From the NCBI RefSeq assembly GCF_027922425.1, contig NZ_BSFQ01000016.1:87523-151522 (forward strand): 64,000 nucleotides of DNA. The letters are read 5' to 3'. The stretch is from Pseudonocardia halophobica. Its GTDB lineage: Bacteria; Actinomycetota; Actinomycetes; Mycobacteriales; Pseudonocardiaceae. Both the position numbers and the translations under genes were made by a program. Below the pieces are notes generated by a model, which worked only from the letters and a program-made list of their open reading frames with translations, had not been told where the DNA came from and searched no databases. This document shows positions 17,013 through 26,873 of this stretch, piece by piece. Positions within the stretch are counted from its first letter, which is position 1; every line of letters starts with the position of its first letter.

Positions 17013-17936
17013 ATGGCGATGCGGATCAGCATGTTCGGGTACCTGGGCGACGGCGGCGGTCGCTCCGTCGTCGACACCTACGTCGAGGAGCTCGCGCGGC
17101 TGCGCGACGAGGGCTTCCGCCGGTACTGGACCGCGCAGCTGCCCTACGAGCCGGACCTGCTCACCGTCCTCGCCGTGGCCCTGCGCGAGGTGCCCGGGAT
17201 CGAGGTGGGGACCGGCGTGGTCCCGATCCAGCCGCAGCACCCGATGGCGCTGGCCCAGCGCGCGCTCACCGTCAACCTGATCGGCGAGGGCAGGCTCACG
17301 CTCGGGCTCGGGCTCAGTCACCGGCCCGTCGTCGAGGGGGTGTGGGGGCTGCCGTTCGACCGCCCGGTCCGGCGGCTCTCCGAGTACCTCGACGGGCTGC
17401 TCCCGCTGCTGGCGGGGGAGAAGGCCGCGGCCGAGGGCGAGCTCGTCACCACGCGAGGGTCGTTGAAGGTCCCCGGCGCGCCCGCGCCGGACGTCTACCT
17501 CGCCGCACTCGGCCCGCAGATGCTGCGGCTCGCCGGCCGCCGCACCGCCGGCACGGTCACCTGGATGACCGGACCGCGGACCCTCGCCGAGCACGTGGTC
17601 CCGACGATCCGGGCGGCCGCCGAGGAGGCCGGCCGGACCGTGCGGGTGGTCGCCTCGCTGCCGATCACCGTGACCGACGACGTCGACGCCGCCCGCGCCG
17701 AGGCCGCCCGCCAGTTCGCGGTCTACGGCCGGCTGCCCTCCTACCGCGCGATGCTCGACCGCGAGGGCTACGCGGGCCCCGAGGACGCGGCGATCGTCGG
17801 CGGGGAGCAGGAGGTCGCCGAGCGGCTCGGGGAGCTGCGGGAGGCGGGGGTGGACGAGTACGTCGCCCTGCCCTTCTCGCCCGACCCCGAGGAGCGCTCC
17901 CGCACCCGCGCCCTGCTCCGGGCGCAGGGGGAGTAG
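17013..17936 (+). CDS. LLM-class (luciferase-like) flavin/F420-dependent oxidoreductase
   Basis: TIM-barrel oxidoreductase of 307 residues with typical LLM blocks: MRISMFGYLGDGGG at the start, FRRYWTAQLPYEPDLLTVLA, EVGTGVVPIQPQHPMALAQR (about 70-90), and RLTLGLGLSHRPVVEGVWGL. The latter resembles the F420-binding mycobacterial group rather than bacterial luciferase. Two in-frame ATGs (17013, 17019) are both usable. The substrate is unknown. It ends 4 bp from the convergent dienelactone hydrolase. Confidence 0.87.
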   Translation: MAMRISMFGYLGDGGGRSVVDTYVEELARLRDEGFRRYWTAQLPYEPDLLTVLAVALREVPGIEVGTGVVPIQPQHPMALAQRALTVNLIGEGRLTLGLGLSHRPVVEGVWGLPFDRPVRRLSEYLDGLLPLLAGEKAAAEGELVTTRGSLKVPGAPAPDVYLAALGPQMLRLAGRRTAGTVTWMTGPRTLAEHVVPTIRAAAEEAGRTVRVVASLPITVTDDVDAARAEAARQFAVYGRLPSYRAMLDREGYAGPEDAAIVGGEQEVAERLGELREAGVDEYVALPFSPDPEERSRTRALLRAQGE

Positions 17937-17940
17937 CGCG

Positions 17941-18648
17941 CTACCGCAGGTGCCGGGCGAGGAACGCCGTGGTGTGGCCCCACGCCTCCACGGCGGCCTT
18001 CTCGTCGTACATCGAGGGGGCGTCCCAGTTGGAGAAGGCGTGGCCGGCGTCGTAGTGCCGCACCTCGACCTGCGGCTTCCCGCCCACCGCCGCCTCGACC
18101 TTCTCGATCTGCTCCTGCGGGATGAACGGGTCGCGGTCGCCGTAGTGGAACAGGGCGGGGCACTCGAGGGCGTCGGCGCGGTCGAGCATGTCCTGGATGC
18201 CGGAGCCGTAGTAGGGGACGGCGGCGTCGATGCCGGCGCCGTCGACCCGCGCGGTGGTGGCGCACAGCCAGGTGAGCGTGCCGCCGAGGCAGAAGCCGAT
18301 GGCGCCGACCTTGCCGGTGCTCTCGGGCATCGCCCGCAGGTGGGCGAACGCGGCGGCGATGTCGCCCGCGGCGGCGGCGAAGTCCAGCCGCTGGACCATG
18401 CCCATGCACTCGGCCAGGGCGGACTCGTCCTTGCGTTCGAAGCGGCGCTCCAGCCGCCAGAACATGTCGGGCGCCAGGGCGACGTACCCCTCGCCGGCGA
18501 GCCGGTCGCAGATCCCGCGGATGTTGTCGTTGATCCCGAAGATCTCCTGGAACACGAGGACGCCGGGGCCGCGGCCGTCCTCCGGGAGGGCCAGGTAGGC
18601 GTCGAACTCGTCGCCGTCGGGGGCGGGCACGCGCTCGTAGCGGGTCAT
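17941..18648 (-). CDS. Dienelactone hydrolase family protein
   Basis: Alpha/beta hydrolase of 235 residues. The nucleophile elbow GAIGFCLGG uses Cys (about residue 123), as in true dienelactone hydrolases. The acid is in FHYGDRDPFIPQEQ and the His in YDAGHAFSN. FQEIFGINDNIRGICDRLA near residue 35 is the classic family block. AGAAGGAG precedes ATG 18648. It may act in aromatic ring-cleavage catabolism or as a general esterase. No catechol genes are adjacent. Confidence 0.9.
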   Translation of the reverse strand: MTRYERVPAPDGDEFDAYLALPEDGRGPGVLVFQEIFGINDNIRGICDRLAGEGYVALAPDMFWRLERRFERKDESALAECMGMVQRLDFAAAAGDIAAAFAHLRAMPESTGKVGAIGFCLGGTLTWLCATTARVDGAGIDAAVPYYGSGIQDMLDRADALECPALFHYGDRDPFIPQEQIEKVEAAVGGKPQVEVRHYDAGHAFSNWDAPSMYDEKAAVEAWGHTTAFLARHLR

Positions 18649-18793
18649 GGGGCTCCTTCTCGTCGCCGGGGCGCCGGGCCCGGTGATCCTGGCACGTCCT
18701 CACGCGGTGGCCCGCCGGTACCGGACCGGTGACACGCGGACGGCGGCCGCGTGAGGACTACCCCTGCACTCAGCGGGTACCGGACTCCCGCCC

Positions 18794-18808
18794 TTAGGCT
18801 GGCCTGAA
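18794..18808. promoter_or_regulatory. Weak iron-box-like palindrome upstream of the desaturase
   Basis: TTAGGCTGGCCTGAA shares TTAGGCTRGCCT with the iron box before heme oxygenase and lies about 40 bp ahead of a di-iron acyl desaturase. The right half matches the IdeR consensus poorly (about 11 of 19 positions overall), so this is tentative. Confidence 0.3.
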
Positions 18809-18848
18809 GTCCGTCCCGCTCCGCCCCCGACACCACGAGGTGACCCGC

Positions 18849-19838
18849 TTGAGCGTCGAGGCCCCCGACCTCCCCGCCCCCGACCCCGCTCCCGACCCCG
18901 TCTCCGGTGCCGAGTCGGGCACGGCCCCGAAGGGCCCCAAGCCGATGATCGGCGAGTACCGCAGCACCTGGCAGCAGGGGCTGGTCTGGACGTTCGTGGT
19001 GCTCCCCGTGCTGGCCCTGCTGGCGACCGTCCCCGTGCTGTGGGGCTGGGGCCTGGGCTGGTGGGACGTCGTGATCGCCGCGGTCTTCTACACCGTCGGG
19101 ATCCTGGGCGTGACCGTCGGCTACCACCGGCACTTCACGCACCGCTCGTTCAAGGCGCGGCCGTGGCTGCGGGTGGTCCTGGCGATCACCGGCTCGATGG
19201 CGATCCAGGGCTCGATGATGGCGTGGGTCGCCGACCACCGCCGCCACCACGCCTACTCCGACAAGGAGGGCGACCCGCACTCGCCGTGGCGCTACGGCAC
19301 CACGCCGTGGGCCGTCGCCCGCGGGTTCTTCTGGGCGCACATCGGCTGGATCTTCGACCGCCGCAAGACGAACTGGGAGCGCTTCATCCCGGACCTGCTC
19401 GCCGACAAGGTGCTGCGCCGGGTGAGCGGGCTGTTCGGGCTGTGGGTCACGGTGAGCCTGGTCCTGCCCGCGGTGCTCGGCGGCCTGCTGACCTGGTCCT
19501 GGGCCGGCGCGCTGACCGGCTTCTTCTGGGGCGGCCTGGTGCGCATGGGCATCTGCCACCACGTGACCTGGTCGATCAACTCGATCTGCCACATGGTCGG
19601 GGCGCGGCCCTTCCGCTCGCGCGACCGCTCCCGCAACTTCTGGCCGCTGGCGATCCTGTCGATGGGCGAGAGCTGGCACAACCTGCACCACGCCGACCCG
19701 ACCTGCGCGCGGCACGGCGTCCTCAAGGGGCAGATCGACATCTCGGCCCGGGTGATCTGGCTGTTCGAGCGGTTCGGCTGGGCGCACGACGTCCGCTGGC
19801 CCACCACCCGCCGCCTCACCCAGCTGCAGCAGGCCTGA
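18849..19838 (+). CDS. Membrane acyl-CoA (delta-9 type) fatty acid desaturase
   Basis: Di-iron membrane desaturase of about 329 residues that introduces a cis double bond into fatty acyl-CoA. All three histidine boxes are present: HRHFTH (about 96), DHRRHH (about 130) and HNLHH in ESWHNLHHADPTCARHG (about 280). Four hydrophobic segments surround them. The Pro/Asp-rich first 30 residues are disordered. The start TTG 18849 is chosen because GAGGTGA ends five bases before it. GTG 18840 is an in-frame alternative inside that Shine-Dalgarno sequence. An electron donor (ferredoxin/oxidoreductase) is not encoded nearby. Confidence 0.9.
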   Translation: MSVEAPDLPAPDPAPDPVSGAESGTAPKGPKPMIGEYRSTWQQGLVWTFVVLPVLALLATVPVLWGWGLGWWDVVIAAVFYTVGILGVTVGYHRHFTHRSFKARPWLRVVLAITGSMAIQGSMMAWVADHRRHHAYSDKEGDPHSPWRYGTTPWAVARGFFWAHIGWIFDRRKTNWERFIPDLLADKVLRRVSGLFGLWVTVSLVLPAVLGGLLTWSWAGALTGFFWGGLVRMGICHHVTWSINSICHMVGARPFRSRDRSRNFWPLAILSMGESWHNLHHADPTCARHGVLKGQIDISARVIWLFERFGWAHDVRWPTTRRLTQLQQA

Positions 19839-19852
19839 CGCTCACCCGCGGC

Positions 19853-20095
19853 TCAGACCCGGCCGCAGCGGCGCCGTCCGCCGCTCCGCCCGGTGCGCGG
19901 CAGCCGCATGACCTGGCGCCAGCGCACGAGGACACGGACGAGGGGGTCGGGGTCGTCGGCGGTCCGGCGCCCGGTCCTGATCTCCTCGATCAGGCGGTCG
20001 TCGGCGGCGACGGGGTCCGTGCAGTCCCCGGGGGCCGGACGCTGCGCGGGAACCGGGACGGCCGCGGCCCCGTGGTCGTTGCTGATCGCGTCCAT
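19853..20095 (-). CDS. Small hypothetical protein, possibly RsdA-like N-terminal segment
   Basis: An 80-residue open frame with normal amino-acid balance (MDAISNDHGAAAVPVPAQ at the start). The segment VAADDRLIEEIRTGRRTADD is followed by DPLVRVLVRWRQVMR. That D-D-x-L-I-x2-I...D-P-L-x2-L-x2-W-R pattern recalls the sigma-D-binding N-terminus of actinobacterial anti-sigma RsdA and related small proteins, but no transmembrane segment follows. The resemblance is weak. GTG 20101 is an alternative start and the ribosome site is poor. Confidence 0.45.
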   Translation of the reverse strand: MDAISNDHGAAAVPVPAQRPAPGDCTDPVAADDRLIEEIRTGRRTADDPDPLVRVLVRWRQVMRLPRTGRSGGRRRCGRV

Positions 20096-20166
20096 GCCCA
20101 CTCATCGCGGCGGCTACGGCGAACGTGTCCCTCCATCCGGGTGATGATCGGCACGTTTGCCACTCG

Positions 20167-21321
20167 TCAGGCCGAGCGGCGGATCCCGTGGCCGGCGCGC
20201 CGCCCGTAGACGCGGTCGGCCAGCGCGGCCTTCCGCTCCCGCAGGTCGGTCAGGACCGCGGGCGGGAAGCCGCCCGGGCCCGGCCGGTCCGGTGTCGCGC
20301 CGAGGTCGGTGACCAGCTCCCAGCCGCTGCCCAGCGCGGTCAGCGAGCGGTGCTTGGTGGGGTAGTAGTCGCCGTTCAGGCTCACCGCGATCCCGCCCGC
20401 GCCCACCGCCGCCCCGACGAGGTGCGGGTGGAAGCGGGTGGAGATCCACGTCTGGTCGGCCGCCACCGGCAGCCCGTCCCGCCACACGGCGTCGAACGGC
20501 ACGAACCGCGCCCCGGGCAGCTCGTGCTCCAGCAGCGCGTAGACCACGCGGTCCTGCCCCGGACTCCCCTCGACGACGGCGACCTCCCCGGGGTCGACCT
20601 CCCACCGCCGCAGCGCCCCGAGCACGAACGTGGCCAGCGCCTCGGCGGGCCGGTCGCTGAGGTCGGACTGCAGGCAGAGCACGACCCGTGGCGCGTCGTC
20701 GACCGCCGGGACCGCGGCGGCGGGGAGGAAGGCGTCGTCGAGCCCGAGGGTGTCCGGCCGGTCGAGCAGCCGGGCCGAGGCCTCGTCGCGCACCTCGACC
20801 AGCGCGAACCGCTCCAGCAGCGAGCGGAGCAGCGGCCCGGCGCCGTCGGCCTCCGGCGTGAGGCCCTGTCCGGTCGCGACGGCGCGCCCGCCCGAGTGCT
20901 CGACGGCGGCGACCGCCGCGGCGAGCACCCCGGCGTGCCGGGGCCAGATCCCGTTGACGTACCCGCCGCCGACCACGTGCACCACGTCGGCCCGGCGCAG
21001 TAGCTCGACCCCTGCGACCCACCGGGGCGCGAGGCCCGGGTCGGCGACCGCGCTGCGCACCCACGCCGCCGTCTCCCACGGGCCGCCCTCCGGCGCCGCG
21101 TGGCACAGCCGCCAGATCGTGTCGGTGAAGCGCGCCCGCGGGTGCAGGCCGTCGAGCAGGACGGCGGCGGTGCCGGGGGAGGGGCAGTCGAGCCAGACGT
21201 CCGCCCCCGGCGCGGTGCGCGCCAGGTGCCGCAGCCAGCCGGCGGCGATCAGCTCGTCGCCGTAGTTCGGGAACCCCGCGGTCCCGACGAGGTGGTACAG
21301 GGGCCGCCGGTCGTCCGCCAC
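20167..21321 (-). CDS. Polysaccharide pyruvyl transferase family protein
   Basis: Transfers pyruvate from PEP to a sugar as a ketal in family members such as CsaB/WcaK (384 residues here). Family features are HLVGTAGFPNYGDELIAAGW at the N-terminus (the N-x-G-D-E-L motif), VVHVVGGGYVNGIWPRH near 120, EVRDEASARLLD near 190, and a C-terminal ISTRFHPHLVGAAVGAGGIA with the conserved R-x-H. GTG start at 21321. There is no capsule or teichuronic-acid cluster around it, so the acceptor is unknown. Confidence 0.85.
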   Translation of the reverse strand: MADDRRPLYHLVGTAGFPNYGDELIAAGWLRHLARTAPGADVWLDCPSPGTAAVLLDGLHPRARFTDTIWRLCHAAPEGGPWETAAWVRSAVADPGLAPRWVAGVELLRRADVVHVVGGGYVNGIWPRHAGVLAAAVAAVEHSGGRAVATGQGLTPEADGAGPLLRSLLERFALVEVRDEASARLLDRPDTLGLDDAFLPAAAVPAVDDAPRVVLCLQSDLSDRPAEALATFVLGALRRWEVDPGEVAVVEGSPGQDRVVYALLEHELPGARFVPFDAVWRDGLPVAADQTWISTRFHPHLVGAAVGAGGIAVSLNGDYYPTKHRSLTALGSGWELVTDLGATPDRPGPGGFPPAVLTDLRERKAALADRVYGRRAGHGIRRSA

Positions 21322-21346
21322 GGCCCGAGTATCCCGGCCCGCGATC

Positions 21347-22144
21347 TCAGTAGAAGGTCACCCCCGGCTGCCCGCCGCCCGCGGCCACGGCGTCGCCGTT
21401 GATCGCCACGCTGCGCGGCGAGGCGAGGAAGGCGACGACGTCCGCGACCTCCTCGGCGGTGATCATCCGGCCGACCGTGGTCGTCCGGCCGAGGGCGCGC
21501 TCCGCCTCCTCCGCCGACGTGCCGTCGGCCTCGGCCTTGGCGGCGACCATGGCCGGGGTGCGCTCGGTGACGGTGAGCCCGGGGTGCACGACGGTGACGT
21601 TCACGCCCTGCGGCCCCAGCTCGTCGGCCAGCGCGGCGGTCATCGCGGAGACGGCGACGTTGCGCACCGAGCCGACCAGCGACGACGACCCGCGCGCGTT
21701 GAGCCCGCTGATGTTGACGATCCGGCCCCAGCCCTGCCCGGTCATCAGCGGGGCGACGGCGCGGGCGCACCGCAGGTAGCCCAGCACCTTGGTCTCGAAC
21801 TGCTCGCGCATGAGGTCGTCGCCGGTGGTGGAGGCGCCGGCCTGGGCGCCCGCCGACGCGGGCCTGGCGGCCGCGTTGACCAGGATGTCGACGCCGCCGA
21901 GCGTGGTCACCACCTCGTCGACCATCGCGCGGACGGACGCGTCGTCCGTGGTGTCGGCGACGAGGGGCACGATCCGGGTGCCGTGCGCGGCGAGCCGGGC
22001 GGCGGCCTCGTCGAGCGCCTCCTTGCCCCGCGAGACGATCGCGACGTCGCAGCCCTCGGCGGCCAGGGCGGCCGCCACCGCGAGCCCGATGCCGCGGCTC
22101 CCGCCGGTCACGATCGCCCGCCTGCCGGTCAACTGGAGATCCAT
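21347..22144 (-). CDS. SDR-fold protein lacking the catalytic Tyr and Lys
   Basis: A 265-residue short-chain dehydrogenase-like protein. The cofactor motif TGGSRGIGLA (13-22) and ILVNAAARPA (NAA) are normal, and a Ser lies in GRIVNISGLNARG. Where YxxxK should stand the sequence is VGSVRNVAVSAMTAALADEL: aligning AAV(I)GLT with VAVSAMT puts Gly in place of Tyr and Asn in place of Lys. It probably binds NAD(P) but may not reduce or oxidise by the usual mechanism. ATG at 22144. It lies 44 bp upstream in transcription of nothing co-directional except the pyruvyl transferase (25 bp gap), so the two may share a transcript. Confidence 0.85.
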   Translation of the reverse strand: MDLQLTGRRAIVTGGSRGIGLAVAAALAAEGCDVAIVSRGKEALDEAAARLAAHGTRIVPLVADTTDDASVRAMVDEVVTTLGGVDILVNAAARPASAGAQAGASTTGDDLMREQFETKVLGYLRCARAVAPLMTGQGWGRIVNISGLNARGSSSLVGSVRNVAVSAMTAALADELGPQGVNVTVVHPGLTVTERTPAMVAAKAEADGTSAEEAERALGRTTTVGRMITAEEVADVVAFLASPRSVAINGDAVAAGGGQPGVTFY

Positions 22145-22187
22145 GTCCCCACCTCACACCAGGCGCGGCCCGGCGGCCAGACCGCGG

Positions 22188-22691
22188 TCAGCCCGGCAGG
22201 AGCCCCCGGACGTACTCGGCCTGCCCGAGGTGCTTCGCGTCGTCGTCGACCACGGAGACCAGCCGGACCCCGCGGGTGACCGGCGGGTCCCAGTTGTCGT
22301 CGATCACCTCGTCGAGCTGCTCCGGCGTGAGCTTCGCCAGCAGCTCGACGGTCCGCTGCGCAACGGCGGCGTGGTAGCCGGCCAGCAGGTCCGCGGGCGC
22401 GCGCACCGCGGCGACCTGGTCGCGGCCGTGCCCGTAACCGGTGTCGGCGGGCTCGAGGTCGAGGCCGAAGCGCTGCTGCCAGCCGTCGGCGAGCCAGACC
22501 TGCTCGGTGCCGAAGGCGTCGGCGAGGTGGTCGTCCTGCACCCGGGTCAGGTGCCACACGAGCCACGCGATCGAGTTGCCGTCGCCGTTGAGGCGCAGCG
22601 CGAGCTGCTCCTCGGACAGGCCGTCGACGACGGCGGGCACGCCCTCCGAGATCCGGCCGAAGGCGTCGGTGAGCAGCTCGGCGGGGGTCAC
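22188..22691 (-). CDS. DinB family / mycothiol transferase-like protein
   Basis: A 167-residue four-helix protein. SIAWLVWHLTRVQDDHLADA carries the His ligands of a DinB-type metal site, and the C-terminal DDDAKHLGQAEYVRGLLPG supplies the H-x3-E-Y-x-R-G pattern of the DUF664/mycothiol-transferase group. Such enzymes use mycothiol as cosubstrate, for example in detoxification. GTG start at 22691. Substrate unknown. Confidence 0.82.
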   Translation of the reverse strand: MTPAELLTDAFGRISEGVPAVVDGLSEEQLALRLNGDGNSIAWLVWHLTRVQDDHLADAFGTEQVWLADGWQQRFGLDLEPADTGYGHGRDQVAAVRAPADLLAGYHAAVAQRTVELLAKLTPEQLDEVIDDNWDPPVTRGVRLVSVVDDDAKHLGQAEYVRGLLPG

Positions 22692-22779
22692 GGCGTCCTC
22701 CAGGGTGGTCGGCGGTCCGGCTCCCGTCGACGCTAGGTGATCCCTGCCCCGCTGCGCATTCCGGCGATAGGCTGCCGCG

Positions 22780-23409
22780 GTGGCCCGGTACTTCGACGTG
22801 CACCCGGACAACCCGCAGCGCCGCGCGATCGGCCAGGCGGTGGACATCGTCCGCGGCGGCGGCCTGATCGTCTACCCCACCGACTCGGTCTTCGCCCTCG
22901 GCTGCCAGCTCGGCAACAAGGAGGGCCTCGACCGGATCCGCGCGATCCGCCGGCTCGACGACCGCCACCACTTCACCCTCGTCTGCAGCGACTTCGCGCA
23001 GCTGGGCCAGTTCGTGCAGGTCGGCAACGCGGTGTTCCGCGCGGTCAAGGCGGCGACGCCCGGGCCGTACACGTTCATCCTCCCGGCCACCAAGGAGGTG
23101 CCGCGGCGGCTGCTGCACCCGAAGAAGAAGACCGTCGGCGTGCGCATCCCGGACCACCTCGTCGCCCAGGCCCTGCTCGCCGAGCTCGGCGAGCCGCTGC
23201 TCTCGTCGACGCTGCTGCTGCCGGACTCGCCGGAGCCGGACGTCCCGCCCACCCAGGGCTGGGAGATCAAGGAGCGGCTCGACCACGCCGTCGACGCCGT
23301 CCTCGACTCGGGGGAGTGCGGCACCGAGCCGACCACCGTCGTCGATCTCTCCGGTCCGGAGCCCGAGATCGTCCGCAAGGGCGCCGGTGATCCGTCCCGT
23401 TTCGAGTGA
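22780..23409 (+). CDS. YrdC/Sua5-fold protein, YciO type (L-threonylcarbamoyladenylate synthase family)
   Basis: A 209-residue RNA-modification-fold protein. VRGGGLIVYPTDSVFALGCQ (about 27-46) is the YrdC P-T-D-[ST]-x-[FY]-x-L-G-C block, with IRAIRRLDDRHHFTLVCSDF next, ATPGPYTFILPATKEVPRRL near 105 and KTVGVRIPDH. The long C-terminal part with GTEPTTVVDLSG resembles YciO more than TsaC. It therefore may not be the essential tRNA t6A enzyme. GTG start at 22780, divergent from the DinB gene. Confidence 0.85.
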   Translation: MARYFDVHPDNPQRRAIGQAVDIVRGGGLIVYPTDSVFALGCQLGNKEGLDRIRAIRRLDDRHHFTLVCSDFAQLGQFVQVGNAVFRAVKAATPGPYTFILPATKEVPRRLLHPKKKTVGVRIPDHLVAQALLAELGEPLLSSTLLLPDSPEPDVPPTQGWEIKERLDHAVDAVLDSGECGTEPTTVVDLSGPEPEIVRKGAGDPSRFE

Positions 23410-23849
23410 TCTCGGGAAATCGGTCCCCACCGGACCCTGGACGACCGGGCAGGTGCTGACCTAGCCTCTGTGACCGGGCGCACCGCCGCAGCGTCGCGGA
23501 CGGGGCGCCTGTTCCGTTCTCGGCCCCCTCCTCCCGCCGGACCGCACCCGTGCCCGCACCCGTGCGACGACCGGCCGCCGGAGGAATCACTCCCTCCGGT
23601 CCGGCGTGTCGGCTTGCCGATCGCCGCCGGTCCACCTCCCGCCGACCGGTCATCGCACGCCCGCCGGACGGGCGGCCGGGCGCCGGACCGCCGGGTAATG
23701 TCCCGTGGACCTACAGATGTCGGGTCGCAGCTCCCCCGGCGGACGCGGGGCCCGAGGGCGCCCGCCTGCTTCGGCGGGCGGTCGCGGGCGGGCGGCCGGG
23801 TCCGTGCGGCGTCCCGGCCGGATCGGGGTACGAACCAGCGGAGGACAGC
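23410..23849. other. 440-bp stretch without a recognisable gene
   Basis: Open frames here are Arg/Pro/Ser-rich shadows. The stretch carries the promoter region for the conservon-like gene. The sequence ending GCGGAGGACAGC supplies that gene's ribosome site. I see no convincing dyad or terminator. Confidence 0.4.
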
Positions 23850-25484
23850 GTGGAGCGAGACGTCTCGTCCGCCTCCTGGCTCGACGAGCCGGGCGGGGGT
23901 GCGACCGGCACCGGCGGCGCCGTCGGCGCCCCCGACGACCGGCCCGACCTGCTGCTCGCGGGCCTCGCGCGGCGGATCTGCGGCCACGCCGAGCGGCAGC
24001 TCTCGGTCGCCGAGCGGCTCGGCCCGGACTCGCCCGAGGGTGCCGAGATCGCGGCCGGGGCTCGGCGCCTGCTGCGCGACGGCGAGAGCGTCCTCAGCCT
24101 CGTCGGCGGCCGCCCCGAGCGGCGCGGCCCCGTCCCCACCGGCATCGGCCGCATCCTCGCGGACACCGCGGCCGGCGCCGAGGAGCCGCAGCGCGTGTCG
24201 GTCCCGCCCGCCCCGTCGGCCTCGCTCGCCGCCGGCAGCGCCGTGGGCGCCGGGCAGGTGCTCGCCGAGCTGGTCGCGCACGCGGAGCGCACGGTGCCGC
24301 GGAGCAGCCGCATCGAGCTGGTCGGCCGCTGGGCGGGCGACGGCGGCGTCACGATCGAGCTGCAGGCCGAGGGCGTCGAGCTGCCGTGGCAAGAGGCCGC
24401 GGCGCTGGAGAACGAGATCGCCGGGGGCGCCAGCGCGCCCATCCCGCCGGAGCGGCTCGGCCTGCACCTGGCCGCGCGGCTGGCCCGCCGCTGCGGCGCC
24501 CGCCTGGAGCTGCAGGCCCCGCTCGGCGGCCCCGCCACCCCGGGCTTCGGCACGATCGCGCTGGTCCGCTTCCCGCGGGCGCTGGTCGAGCCGGCCGCGG
24601 GCGTCCAGGTCCCGCGCGAGGCCGCCCCGGCCCCCGTGCCCTCGCCCTCGCCCGCCCCCGCGCCCCGCGAGCCGCGCGAGGAGTCGTCGGAGATCACGTG
24701 GGAGCCGGTCCGCGCCGGGTCCGCCCCCGCGCCCGCCTCGGTCGACGAGCTGTTCGGCTCGTTCGACGCCGGGCTCTCCCGGACGGAGGACGACCTGGCC
24801 GGCACCCCGATTTTCGCCGCCGTGGCCTCGGCGTGGTTCCGCACGAACGACGACCCGGCCCCGGCCACCAACGGCTGGTCCCACGGCAACGGGCTGAACG
24901 GCCACAGTGGAAACGGGGTCAACGGGCACACGAACGGCCACAACGGCAACGGACGGGGGCTCGCGGACAGCTGGCTCGGCTCGAGCACCACGATCGGCGG
25001 GACCTCGACCGACGGTGACTCGGCCGGTGGGGGCTGGGCCGGCGGGGACCGGGCCGGCGGGGACTGGGCCGGCTCGGGGGACGACGAGTGGCGCGCGGCC
25101 GCCGAGCGCGCGGCGCGGGCCGAGACCGAGCTGCCGACCACCGGGAGCGGCCTCCCGCGGCGCCGGCCCGGCCGGCAGATGGTCACGCCGCCACTGCGCA
25201 GCCGCCGGGGCGCGGCCGGGGCCTCGGCCGGCGGCGGGGAGGCCTCCGCCGAGCGGCAGCCGGACCGCGTGCGCAACCGGCTGTCGACCTACCAGCGCGG
25301 GCTGGAGGCCGGCCGGCACCGCGCGGCCGATCCCGAGGACGAGCCGTCGTACCAGTCGGGCGAGCCGGGGTCCGATGCGGACTCGCCGGTGCAGGGCCCG
25401 GTGCCCGGCCCCACGCTGGAGCGCCGCTACGAGGAGTCGCGCGACCCGTGGACCGGCGAGGGCCTCTGGGGCGACGAGCGCTGA
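23850..25484 (+). CDS. Conservon-type (CvnA-like) sensor kinase homologue with degenerate catalytic core
   Basis: A 544-residue soluble protein. Residues about 35-90 (LLAGLARRICGHAERQLSVA, then RLLRDGESVLSLVGG) and about 130-245 follow the dimerisation and HATPase layout of actinobacterial conservon kinases: VLAELVAHAERTVPRSSRIE, then PERLGLHLAARLARRCGARL and FGTIALVRFPRALV. The N-box Asn is replaced (ELVAHA), the DxGxG box is missing, the phospho-His is not seen, and there is no sensor or membrane segment. The second half is disordered, with an Asn/Gly/His-rich run and a Gly/Trp repeat. It ends in conservon-like tail motifs GLPRRRPGRQMV and RNRLSTYQRGLEAGR. GTG 23850 follows GGAGGA. Roadblock, DUF742 and GTPase partners are absent, but a P450 follows, as in some conservons. 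Confidence 0.65.
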   Translation: MERDVSSASWLDEPGGGATGTGGAVGAPDDRPDLLLAGLARRICGHAERQLSVAERLGPDSPEGAEIAAGARRLLRDGESVLSLVGGRPERRGPVPTGIGRILADTAAGAEEPQRVSVPPAPSASLAAGSAVGAGQVLAELVAHAERTVPRSSRIELVGRWAGDGGVTIELQAEGVELPWQEAAALENEIAGGASAPIPPERLGLHLAARLARRCGARLELQAPLGGPATPGFGTIALVRFPRALVEPAAGVQVPREAAPAPVPSPSPAPAPREPREESSEITWEPVRAGSAPAPASVDELFGSFDAGLSRTEDDLAGTPIFAAVASAWFRTNDDPAPATNGWSHGNGLNGHSGNGVNGHTNGHNGNGRGLADSWLGSSTTIGGTSTDGDSAGGGWAGGDRAGGDWAGSGDDEWRAAAERAARAETELPTTGSGLPRRRPGRQMVTPPLRSRRGAAGASAGGGEASAERQPDRVRNRLSTYQRGLEAGRHRAADPEDEPSYQSGEPGSDADSPVQGPVPGPTLERRYEESRDPWTGEGLWGDER

Positions 25485-25588
25485 CCGTCCGACGAGGGCC
25501 TGCGGGCTGTCCGTTCTGAGGACGTCTCAGGGCGGAGCGGCCTAGCGTGGGCCCCGGGCCGGGGCGAGCCCGGCCGGGGGAGGACGCG

Positions 25589-26808
<1,220 letters not shown>

Positions 26809-26812
<4 letters not shown>

Positions 26813-26848
26813 GCGGCAACTGCCCCTAGAGGGGCAGTCGCCACTCAC
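26809..26848. repeat. Palindromic element, copy 1 (C-rich inner stem)
   Basis: A 40-bp hairpin with 18-bp arms, two mismatches and a TAGA loop. The outer part is GTGAGCGGC / GCCACTCAC. The inner stem ACTGCCCC / GGGGCAGT differs from the other copies but still pairs fully. The TGA of its GTGAGC is the stop codon of the P450. It may act as a terminator between the convergent P450 and CoA-transferase genes. Related copies are at 56120, 59285 and 63083. Confidence 0.75.
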
Positions 26849-26873
26849 GATCCCGGGTGACCTGCGGAGACGG

